DNA from: an uncultured Oscillospiraceae bacterium
Lineage (GTDB): Bacteria; Bacillota; Clostridia; Oscillospirales; Oscillospiraceae
Assembly: GCA_934668295.1 (NCBI GenBank)
Contig: CAKUND010000107.1
Span: 1 to 6,180, forward strand
DNA: 6,180 nucleotides
Reading direction: 5' to 3'
The translations under genes and the position numbers were made by a program. Of this stretch, positions 1 through 5,466 are shown in pieces. The stretch's first letter is position 1. Each line of letters begins with the position of its first letter. The notes beneath the pieces are model-generated. The model did not search any database and was not told where the DNA came from. It saw nothing but the letters and a program-made list of their open reading frames with translations.

Positions 1-216
1 GGCCTCGACGGAACGAGCCGCCGCGCTATGCGCGACGTCTCTTATCCTCTGAGTCCGTTTCCTCCTTTCCAAAACGCAAACGCTTCTCTGGTTTGCGTTT
101 TGGGGCTTGGCCTCGACGGAACGAGCCGCCGCGCTATGCGCGGAGCCTCTTAGCCTTTGAGCCCGTCTCCTGCTTTCCAAAACATAAACGCTTCGCTGGT
201 TTGCGTTTTAAGGTTT
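1..216. repeat. Two tandem copies of a 108-bp non-coding repeat with hairpins
   Basis: Positions 1-108 and 109-216 align without gaps and differ at 14 positions (about 87% identity); the first 34 bases are identical. Ten of the differences are transitions. Each unit has two inverted repeats. The first is a short GC hairpin (CGCGC-TAT-GCGCG at 22-34; CCGCGC-TAT-GCGCGG at 129-143). The second is a longer hairpin (13-bp stem 69-81/91-103 with a 9-base loop; 179-189/199-209 in copy 2, where one mismatch and one G-T wobble have appeared). I see no coding frame here. It could be a dispersed intergenic repeat of the REP/MITE kind or the end of a longer array lying left of the window. The window edge falls on the unit boundary, so the number of units is unknown. 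Confidence 0.9.
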
Positions 217-259
217 ACTTCGAAAAAACGAATCCATATCAATACAAAAGGAGAACCCC

Positions 260-1525
260 ATGACTGACTTCCATGCACTCATCGACAGCTATCAGAACTG
301 CGCCTGCGGGCAGGAGCACGTGTGCGCCATTCGGGATATCGAGATCGGCAGCGGACTTGTGTCCGAGGTCGGCGGGATCCTGAAGAAAAACGGCTTTGGC
401 CCCCGGCTCCTGCTGGCGGCGGACGAGCAGACGCTTGCCGCGGCGGAGGGGATCGAAGCGTCCCTGTCTGGCTTTACCGTCGTGCGCCACATCTGGCCGT
501 CCATCCGCGTGGCGACCATGCAGGACGTAGAAAAGATCGAAAGCTATTTTGACTGCGTGGACGGCGTGCTTGCCGTCGGAACGGGGTCTGTCCATGATCC
601 GTGCCGGCTTGCCTGCGCGCGGCATGACGTGCCGCTGTGCCTGTTTGCAACGGCCCCCTCCATGGACGGCTTCGCGTCCTATTCCGCGCCGATCGTAAAC
701 GGCAATTTCAAGATCACTTATCCCGCCAAATGCCCGGAGGTCATCATCGGCGACACGAAGATCCTTGCGGATTCCCCCGCTGAGCTCAAATCTGCGGGCT
801 TCGGCGATATGATCTCGAAGTACATCGCGCTCATTGACTGGCAGGTATCACATCTTCTGACCGGGGAATCCTATTGTGAGCGTGTCGCCGCGCTGACCCG
901 GCAGGCGACCGACCAGATCTTCGCCATGGCTGGGAGCGTCACGAAGCGTGACAAGAAAACGGCGGCGGCGATCTTCGAATCACTTCTTCTGACCGGTATC
1001 GCGATGAGCTTCACCAAGACCTCCCGTCCCGGCAGCGGTACGGAGCATATTATGGCGCACTTCTGGGAGTGCATGGAGCTGCTGGACGGCAAAACGCCCA
1101 ATTACCACGGCGAGGATGTCGGCGTGACGACGCTGATCATGCTGCAGTATTATGAAAAGCTTGCCCGGCTGCCGCAGGTCACGGCCCATCCGGAGGTCTG
1201 CAATTGGGATGAGATCTACCGCATCTACGGCCCATTGGCCCCGGATGTCCAGAAGCTCAACACCCCGGACACCATCACAGACGGCATCGATCCCTGCCGC
1301 ATCGAAGCCTGCTGGCCCCAGATCCGGCAGATCGTGCAGTCCGTGCCGTCCTATGACGCCTGCCTTGCCGCCATGCGGCAGGCTGGCTGCAAGACAACGA
1401 TCGAAGAAGTCGGCAAGGATCCGGATTTCGTCGATATCAGCTTCCGCTTCCACCCGTATATGCGCCGCAGGCTGTCTTTAAAGCGTGTGAGCCATATGCT
1501 GGAGCTGCCGGAACCTCTTTTTTGA
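260..1525 (+). CDS. egsA: sn-glycerol-1-phosphate dehydrogenase (EgsA/AraM family)
   Basis: A 421-residue cytoplasmic oxidoreductase of the iron-alcohol-dehydrogenase/dehydroquinate-synthase fold. The family reduces dihydroxyacetone phosphate to sn-glycerol-1-phosphate with NAD(P)H; in Bacillus (AraM/EgsA) this feeds heptaprenylglyceryl phosphate synthesis. Visible marks are the nucleotide-binding VGTGS (106-110), the family signature TAPSMDG (131-137) followed by FKITYPAKCPE (150-160), and three expected metal ligands: D183 in GFGD, H263 in GTEH and H283 in YHGE. Length is slightly above the roughly 394 residues of the Bacillus protein, with a basic C-terminal segment (401-409). The start is set by AAAAGGAG at 246-253, six bases before the ATG. 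No convincing promoter lies between the upstream repeats and the gene. It ends 28 bp before the HtrA gene, so the two are probably co-transcribed. The family is secure, but the physiological substrate is inferred because no PcrB-type partner is in view. It is also known as araM. Confidence 0.9.
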   Translation: MTDFHALIDSYQNCACGQEHVCAIRDIEIGSGLVSEVGGILKKNGFGPRLLLAADEQTLAAAEGIEASLSGFTVVRHIWPSIRVATMQDVEKIESYFDCVDGVLAVGTGSVHDPCRLACARHDVPLCLFATAPSMDGFASYSAPIVNGNFKITYPAKCPEVIIGDTKILADSPAELKSAGFGDMISKYIALIDWQVSHLLTGESYCERVAALTRQATDQIFAMAGSVTKRDKKTAAAIFESLLLTGIAMSFTKTSRPGSGTEHIMAHFWECMELLDGKTPNYHGEDVGVTTLIMLQYYEKLARLPQVTAHPEVCNWDEIYRIYGPLAPDVQKLNTPDTITDGIDPCRIEACWPQIRQIVQSVPSYDACLAAMRQAGCKTTIEEVGKDPDFVDISFRFHPYMRRRLSLKRVSHMLELPEPLF

Positions 1526-1553
1526 ACCGAACTGTCACGAGGAGCGCTGAACC

Positions 1554-2999
1554 ATGGAAAACTACGATGAGAAAATGAACTACAGCTTCGAGCCTGCCGC
1601 GCCCGAAACGCCTGCCGAACCTCAGCCGCCGCTGGAGCAGGCGAAGGAGGAGATCCGGCGCAGCGGCAAGCATACCGGGCTCAAGATCGCGGCGCTGCTG
1701 GCTGCGGTGGCGATCGTCGCGGGTGTCGGCGGCTCCGCGCTGACAAAGGCCATCGACGCGATCGGGCAGAAAAACCTTGCCGAACAGGAGCCGTCTTCCT
1801 CTGTCGGCGCCATGGCGGAGCAGCCCGTTGAGCCGGCGCAGACCGAGCCGTCCGAAGCGCAGAGCAAGCCGGCCTACCGGCTCGAGCGGACGCCGCTTCC
1901 CGACACGCTTACGTCCAACGAGGGCGACAAGACGCTCACGCTGACCCAGGTCTATAAAATGAACGTCGACGCGGTCTGCAACATTCTGGTGCAGGACGAC
2001 GCGGGCGTCTGGGAGCAGGACAACTACTGCATCGGCAGCGGCTTTGTTCTGACAGAGGACGGCTATGTCGTGACGAATAATCACGTTGTGGACGGTGCGA
2101 ACGGAAGTCCGCTCGTTGTTCAGCTCTATTCCGGTGATGAATATCCCGCTGAGGTCGTCGGCGGTGACAGCATGAACGACATCGCGCTGCTCAAGATCGA
2201 GGCATCCGGCCTGCAGACCGTGTCCGTCGGCGATTCCGACGAGGTCGAGATCGGCGAGACCGTCGCGGCCATCGGCAATGCGCTGGGCGAGCTGCCGTTC
2301 ACCATGACCTCCGGCTGCATCAGCGCGCTGGAACGTGAGATCGACCCGGACGGAACGCCCATCACCATGCTTCAGACGGATGTGCTCATCAACGCCGGCA
2401 ATTCCGGCGGGCCGCTGTTCGACCTGAACGGCAATGTGATCGGCATTACCACGGCAAAGATGTCCGGCACGAGCGACAACGGCATTGTGATCGAGGGCCT
2501 CAGCTTCGCCATCCCCATCAACGATGTGCTGCGCGTGGTTTATGACCTGCAGCAGTATGGCCGCGTCCGCGGCCGGGCCTATCTCGGCGTCACGCTGCAG
2601 GATCTTGACGCGGAGGTCGCGGAGATCTACGGTCTTCCTTCCGGCCCGCAGGTCGTTACCGTGACGGAGGGCAGCTGCTCGGAAAAGGCAGGTCTGCAGC
2701 CGCACGACATCATTCTGGAGTTTGACGGGCGCGAGATCGGCTCGTATTCCGACCTTGTTTCTGCGCTCTCCAAGCACAAGGCGGGCGATACCGTCAAGAT
2801 GAAGCTCTACCGCGCAGGCGCGGAGCTCGAGGTCACGCTTACGCTGGACGAACGGCCTGGCGACACGCAGATCGACGAGGCCGAGCAGCAGGCACAAGCC
2901 GAGCTGGAGGGCCAGTCCCAGCAGGACGAGGAATTCGGCATTCCCGGCTTTGACGAGTTTGGCGATTTCGGCGGCTACGGCTACGACTACGGCGGATAA
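1554..2999 (+). CDS. htrA: Membrane-anchored HtrA/DegP-type serine protease with PDZ domain
   Basis: A 481-residue S1C-family protease expected to degrade or refold damaged proteins on the outer face of the cytoplasmic membrane. Order of parts: an acidic, proline-rich cytoplasmic tail (1-38), one membrane segment (about 42-60, preceded by RRSGKH), a Ser/Glu/Pro-rich linker (about 75-125), a trypsin-like domain (about 130-330), a PDZ domain (about 340-431, opening with YLGV at 343-346), and a charged Gln/Glu tail. The triad is H177 in TNNHVV, D209 in NDIALL and S284 in GNSGGP. The final 23 residues are rich in Gly, Phe, Tyr and Asp. The start is supported by GAGGAG at 1539-1544, nine bases before the ATG. 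It lies 28 bp after the dehydrogenase gene and is closed by a strong terminator. Length fits Gram-positive HtrA proteins (about 400-480). Which paralogue it corresponds to (HtrA, HtrB, YyxA) cannot be told. Confidence 0.95.
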   Translation: MENYDEKMNYSFEPAAPETPAEPQPPLEQAKEEIRRSGKHTGLKIAALLAAVAIVAGVGGSALTKAIDAIGQKNLAEQEPSSSVGAMAEQPVEPAQTEPSEAQSKPAYRLERTPLPDTLTSNEGDKTLTLTQVYKMNVDAVCNILVQDDAGVWEQDNYCIGSGFVLTEDGYVVTNNHVVDGANGSPLVVQLYSGDEYPAEVVGGDSMNDIALLKIEASGLQTVSVGDSDEVEIGETVAAIGNALGELPFTMTSGCISALEREIDPDGTPITMLQTDVLINAGNSGGPLFDLNGNVIGITTAKMSGTSDNGIVIEGLSFAIPINDVLRVVYDLQQYGRVRGRAYLGVTLQDLDAEVAEIYGLPSGPQVVTVTEGSCSEKAGLQPHDIILEFDGREIGSYSDLVSALSKHKAGDTVKMKLYRAGAELEVTLTLDERPGDTQIDEAEQQAQAELEGQSQQDEEFGIPGFDEFGDFGGYGYDYGG

Positions 3000-3009
3000 A
3001 AACGCATAG

Positions 3010-3051
3010 ACCCCTGTCCATTGCCATAAGCATGGACAGGGGTGATTTTTT
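3010..3051 (+). terminator. Intrinsic terminator after htrA, overlapping the pdaA leader
   Basis: A perfect 12-bp stem (3010-3021 with 3032-3043) closes a 10-base loop and is followed by GA and six T residues (3046-3051). It lies 10 bp after the htrA stop. The T tract ends at the base just before the ATG of the next gene, so the terminator fills nearly the whole 52-bp intergenic gap. As terminator or attenuator it should limit transcription from the upstream pair into the deacetylase gene. Confidence 0.85.
3039..3046 (+). promoter_or_regulatory. Shine-Dalgarno of pdaA, inside the terminator hairpin
   Basis: GGGGTGAT at 3039-3046 can pair with the 16S rRNA tail over eight bases (one G-U pair), five bases before the ATG at 3052. 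Its first five bases are the 3' arm of the perfect hairpin at 3010-3043, so a folded transcript would hide the ribosome site. An unfolded or shorter transcript would expose it. The overlap is seen directly; a regulatory role is inference. Confidence 0.6.
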
Positions 3052-3843
3052 ATGAAGCGATTTTTCCGGCAGTATGGCAGGCTGACGCTGGCGCTGGCGG
3101 CGGTGCTGGTGTTCTGCGCAGTATTGCCGCTGCTGTTTCAGCAGAGCCGCACGATCGAAACAGGCTCCTGGGGACTGAGCTTCCGGACGGAGGGCCAGCC
3201 GCCCATCGGCAACGCGTCCAAGGAAGCGCTGCGGCGCTATGACGCGGTCTATCTCGGAGACGAGACGCAGAAGAAGCTGTATCTGACCTTTGACGCAGGC
3301 TATGAAAACGGCTGCACAGAGCCGATTCTGGAGGCGCTGGCGAAGCACAACGTCAAGGCGGCGTTTTTCGTCGTCGGCAATTACATCGAGCAGAACCCGG
3401 ACCTTGTGCGCCGCATGCTGCGTGAGGGACATATCGTGGGCAACCACACGTACCACCACTACGACATGTCAAAGCTCTCGGATGAGACATCCTTCAATCA
3501 GGAGCTGACGAGCCTTGAATCGCTCTACCGCGAGACGACCGGCGAGGACATGCCGCGCTATTACCGGCCGCCGCAGGGCATTTACAGCGAAAGCAATCTT
3601 GAGATGGCGCAGAAGCTTGGCTATCGGACGGTATTCTGGTCGCTGGCCTACGTCGACTGGTATCAGGACAACCAGCCGACCGACGAGCAGGCATTTTCGA
3701 AGCTCCTGCCGCGCATCCATCCCGGCGCAGTCGTGCTGCTGCATTCGACATCGCAGACGAACGCGCGAATTTTGGATACGCTGCTGACAAAGTGGGAGGA
3801 GATGGGCTATTCCTTCGGAACGCTTGACGAGCTGTTCGCGTAG
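3052..3843 (+). CDS. pdaA: PdaA-like polysaccharide deacetylase (muramic delta-lactam / spore cortex type)
   Basis: A 263-residue carbohydrate esterase family 4 enzyme, matching Bacillus PdaA in length and pattern. PdaA removes the acetyl group from N-acetylmuramic acid so that muramic delta-lactam can form in spore-cortex peptidoglycan. A basic N-terminus (MKRFFRQYGR) and a hydrophobic segment (about 11-29) indicate a signal peptide or membrane anchor, so the enzyme acts outside the membrane. The NodB domain spans about 75-262: motif 1 TFDAGYENG (79-87, D81), motif 2 HTYHH (132-136, metal ligands H132 and H136), motif 3 RPPQG (172-176), the DW pair (202-203) and LLH (229-231, H231). Motif 1 lacks the second Asp of ordinary TFDDG deacetylases; PdaA proteins show the same GYENG form, which supports this assignment over PgdA. 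No separate promoter is visible, and the ribosome site sits inside the upstream terminator. Its presence suggests a spore former. Strict substrate specificity is inferred. Confidence 0.9.
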   Translation: MKRFFRQYGRLTLALAAVLVFCAVLPLLFQQSRTIETGSWGLSFRTEGQPPIGNASKEALRRYDAVYLGDETQKKLYLTFDAGYENGCTEPILEALAKHNVKAAFFVVGNYIEQNPDLVRRMLREGHIVGNHTYHHYDMSKLSDETSFNQELTSLESLYRETTGEDMPRYYRPPQGIYSESNLEMAQKLGYRTVFWSLAYVDWYQDNQPTDEQAFSKLLPRIHPGAVVLLHSTSQTNARILDTLLTKWEEMGYSFGTLDELFA

Positions 3844-3848
3844 CCGTC

Positions 3849-3875
3849 ACCATTTTCGGGCCTCTGCATAACATG
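3849..3875 (+). promoter_or_regulatory. Possible sigma-K-like promoter before the 42-residue mini-protein
   Basis: AC at 3849-3850, a 16-base gap, then CATAACATG at 3867-3875 resembles the late mother-cell sigma-K pattern (AC, 16-17 bases, CATAnnnTA), with one mismatch in the last base. It would start a transcript near 3882, about 40 bases before the mini-gene. The motif has little information content, so this is a tentative call; the gene could instead be read through from pdaA. Confidence 0.25.
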
Positions 3876-3923
3876 GAATGAGCGAGCGATCAAACGCTAC
3901 GTTATCTTTCAGGAGGTCTTGTT

Positions 3924-4052
3924 ATGTCTTGTAATCAGTCCGGATTCTGCGCCTTCGGCAATAGCTGGTGGTGGATCATCATCCTTCTGCTGATCTTCGG
4001 CACCGGCAATAACGGCTGCGGCAATTCCTGCGACACCGGCTGCGGCTGCTGA
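3924..4052 (+). CDS. 42-residue Cys/Gly/Trp-rich single-span membrane mini-protein
   Basis: The ATG at 3924 follows a near-perfect Shine-Dalgarno (AGGAGG at 3911-3916, seven bases before the start), and the frame ends at TGA 4050-4052, just before a terminator. The product has a short N-terminus with Cys at 3 and 9 (FCAFGNS at 8-14), three tryptophans (15-17), a hydrophobic stretch of isoleucine and leucine (18-25), and a Gly/Asn/Cys tail with Cys at 32, 36, 40 and 42. The hydrophobic core is short (about 11 residues including Trp), so it may be a half-span or a spanning helix with tight anchoring. The layout recalls tiny sporulation-associated membrane proteins (YjcZ-like) and small Cys-rich proteins of clostridia, but I cannot assign a family. 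It sits 80 bp after pdaA, which fits a spore or envelope role. The paired cysteines could bind metal or crosslink. Existence as a gene is likely because of the strong ribosome site and own terminator; function is unknown. Confidence 0.75.
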   Translation: MSCNQSGFCAFGNSWWWIIILLLIFGTGNNGCGNSCDTGCGC

Positions 4053-4068
4053 CAGCGCTACATGACGC

Positions 4069-4102
4069 AAAAGGGGAGCGGCGTGAGCCGCTCTCCTCTT
4101 TT
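4069..4102 (+). terminator. Terminator after the mini-protein gene
   Basis: The hairpin pairs 4069-4082 (AAAAGGGGAGCGGC) with 4087-4101 around a GTGA loop, giving 14 pairs with one G-T wobble and one bulged C at 4098. The T run (4099-4102) pairs with upstream A residues, as in many A-tract/T-tract terminators. It starts 16 bp after the mini-gene stop. Confidence 0.7.
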
Positions 4103-4103
4103 G

Positions 4104-4323
4104 TGCGTGCATTCCCTGTTTTACGTGAAAAACCAGCGAAAAGCGGATACGGTTGGTAGAGGCGGGGCTCACTCGGCCCGTTGGGAAGGTGCGAATTCGC
4201 CAAAGATTACCGTAAAAACGGTCTGTTCTGCCGGAGCGATGTGGGCATCGACCCCTACGCGGGAACACCCAGGGCTCCACTTTGCATAAAGGGGAGTTTA
4301 TGCGCCGCTGTAAGTTTTCCCGG
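4104..4323. other. Gene-free stretch with small hairpins, possible dispersed-repeat remnant
   Basis: No credible gene is visible on either strand. There are several small inverted repeats: GGGC/GCCC around 4165-4180, the palindrome GCGAATTCGC near 4192-4201, ACCGT-AAAA-ACGGT (4209-4222), CGATG-TGGG-CATCG (4237-4250), and GCATAAA/TTTATGC (4284-4303). The TGGG loop at 4242-4245 could pair with CCCA at 4268-4271. The block around 4237-4260 (GATGTGGGCATCGACCCCTA) resembles intergenic repeats that I recall from gut clostridia, so this may be a decayed mobile or repeat element rather than a functional RNA. I do not recognise any known riboswitch. Confidence 0.4.
4284..4303. promoter_or_regulatory. 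Inverted repeat upstream of the add promoter
   Basis: GCATAAA (4284-4290) and TTTATGC (4297-4303) form a perfect 7-bp inverted repeat around GGGGAG, ending 20 bp before the -35 box. It could be an operator or the last part of the upstream repeat element. The symmetry is certain; the role is not. Confidence 0.35.
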
Positions 4324-4352
4324 TTGACGGCCCGCACTGCGGCTGGTACAAT
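4324..4352 (+). promoter_or_regulatory. Sigma-A promoter of the adenosine deaminase gene
   Basis: TTGACG (4324-4329), a 17-base spacer and TACAAT (4347-4352) with a TG extension (TGG at 4344-4346) form a near-consensus vegetative promoter. The transcript should start around 4359, giving a leader of about 23 bases that contains AAGGAG at 4368-4373. Confidence 0.85.
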
Positions 4353-4381
4353 AAAAGAAAAAACACGAAGGAGCAACTGCA

Positions 4382-5386
4382 ATGGACGTGACGCGGATTC
4401 CGAAGATCGAACTGCATCTGCATCTGGACGGTGCGGTGCCGGCGGAGACGATGTGGAGCATGGCGCAGGAAAAGCAGATCGCGCTGCCGGTGGACACGCT
4501 GGACGAATTTTATGCGTGGCTGGTCAGGACAGCGGACTGCCGCGACGTAAACACGTATCTGGCCCGGTTTGAGCTGCCTCTGCAGCTGATGCAGGATGCG
4601 CCGTCGATCACGCGTATCAGCTATGATGTGCTCGCGCGTCTTGCGCGGCAGGGCCATCTGTATGACGAGATCCGGTTTGCGCCGCAGCTGCATACACGCG
4701 CCGGGCTGCGGCAGCAGGATGCGATCGAGGCCGTGCTGAAAGGCCGTGAACAGGCCCTGCGCGACTTTCCGGACTACCGCTGCGGCATTCTGCTGTGCTG
4801 CATGTGCATCGGCCCGGAGACGGCCAACATGGCGGAAAATCTCGAGACAGTGCGCCTGACGCGGGCCTATCTCGGCTCCGGCGTTGTGGGGATGGACTTG
4901 GCAGGCGCGGAGGGCATCGTCCCGCTGCGGAATTTCCATCCGATCTTCGATCTGGCGCGGGAGCTGGAATTGCCCTTTACATGCCATGCCGGCGATTCCC
5001 AGGGGCCGGACACTGTGCAGGATGCACTGGACTTCGGCGCAAAGCGCATTGGGCACGGACACCATATTTTTGACGCCCCCTCGCTCTGGCCGCGTGCGAT
5101 CGAGGCCGGCGTCACGCTGGAGATCTGCCCGACGAGCAACATCCAGTGCAAAACGCAGCCGTCCTATGCGCTGCATCCGGCGAAAAAACTGCTGGACGCA
5201 GGCCTCCGGGTGTGCATCAGCACCGATAATATGACGCTCGCTGCCGTGACGCTCGAGGACGAATACCGGCACTGCGCCGCGGACATGGGCTTCACACCGG
5301 ACGATCTGCGGACCATGGCCCGCTTTGCATTGGACGCCGCGTTCCTGCCGGAGCAGGAGAAACGGGAGCTTGCTGGAAGAATTTAA
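4382..5386 (+). CDS. add: Adenosine deaminase (Asp at the usual catalytic Glu position)
   Basis: A 334-residue cytoplasmic zinc enzyme, the size of E. coli Add (333), converting adenosine or deoxyadenosine to inosine or deoxyinosine in purine salvage. The TIM-barrel motifs are in order: HLHLDGA (12-18, ligands H12 and H14), GMDLAGAE (170-177), HAG (202-204, ligand H202), IGHG (223-226, catalytic H225), CPTSN (249-253) and STDN (280-283, ligand D282). The proton-donor residue after HAG, normally Glu (HAGE), is Asp205 here (codon GAT at 4994-4996). Either the enzyme tolerates the shorter acid or its activity or substrate differs; adenine deaminase or another purine amidohydrolase is the alternative. 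The start follows AAGGAG (4368-4373) by eight bases, behind a strong sigma-A promoter. It appears monocistronic, because the next gene has its own promoter. Confidence 0.9.
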   Translation: MDVTRIPKIELHLHLDGAVPAETMWSMAQEKQIALPVDTLDEFYAWLVRTADCRDVNTYLARFELPLQLMQDAPSITRISYDVLARLARQGHLYDEIRFAPQLHTRAGLRQQDAIEAVLKGREQALRDFPDYRCGILLCCMCIGPETANMAENLETVRLTRAYLGSGVVGMDLAGAEGIVPLRNFHPIFDLARELELPFTCHAGDSQGPDTVQDALDFGAKRIGHGHHIFDAPSLWPRAIEAGVTLEICPTSNIQCKTQPSYALHPAKKLLDAGLRVCISTDNMTLAAVTLEDEYRHCAADMGFTPDDLRTMARFALDAAFLPEQEKRELAGRI

Positions 5387-5394
5387 TTGCAAAC

Positions 5395-5410
5395 AAATAT
5401 TCGAATATTT
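5395..5410. promoter_or_regulatory. Perfect 16-bp palindrome next to the yolD-like promoter (candidate operator)
   Basis: AAATATTCGAATATTT is a perfect palindrome ending two bases before the -35 box TTGACG. Its AT-rich symmetric form and position suit a dimeric regulator, acting as activator site or repressor operator. It does not match the Bacillus LexA box (CGAACnnnnGTTCG), although YolD-like genes are often linked to SOS polymerases. As a terminator for add it would be very weak, since only two G/C pairs are in the stem. Confidence 0.5.
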
Positions 5411-5411
5411 C

Positions 5412-5441
5412 TTGACGGATCTGCCTTCTCTGTGGTAAACT
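5412..5441 (+). promoter_or_regulatory. Sigma-A promoter of the YolD-like gene
   Basis: TTGACG (5412-5417), an 18-base spacer and TAAACT (5436-5441) with a TG extension (TGG at 5433-5435). Transcription would begin near 5448, only a few bases before the Shine-Dalgarno GGGAGG (5451-5456). Confidence 0.75.
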
Positions 5442-5466
5442 GGTGCTGCAGGGAGGCGGATGTCAT

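Noticed and set aside
214..242. TTTACT-17-TATCAA as a promoter for egsA.
   Set aside because: Both boxes match poorly and the predicted start would fall inside the Shine-Dalgarno at 246-253.
1437..2897. Long - strand open frame opposite htrA (486 residues).
   Set aside because: It is antisense to a protease with a full catalytic triad, has a His/Arg/Leu-rich shadow composition and no recognisable domain.
4282..4572. Open frame starting with MHKGEFMRR and overlapping add.
   Set aside because: It runs across the add promoter and then through add in another frame; its composition (Arg/Ala/Gly-rich) is that of a shadow frame.
5395..5410. LexA box upstream of the YolD-like gene.
   Set aside because: The palindrome does not match CGAACnnnnGTTCG; only the central TTCGAA bears a superficial likeness.
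5443..5466. GTG at 5443 as the start of the YolD-like gene (141 residues).
   Set aside because: It lies directly after the -10 box and upstream of the predicted transcription start, and it has no ribosome site.
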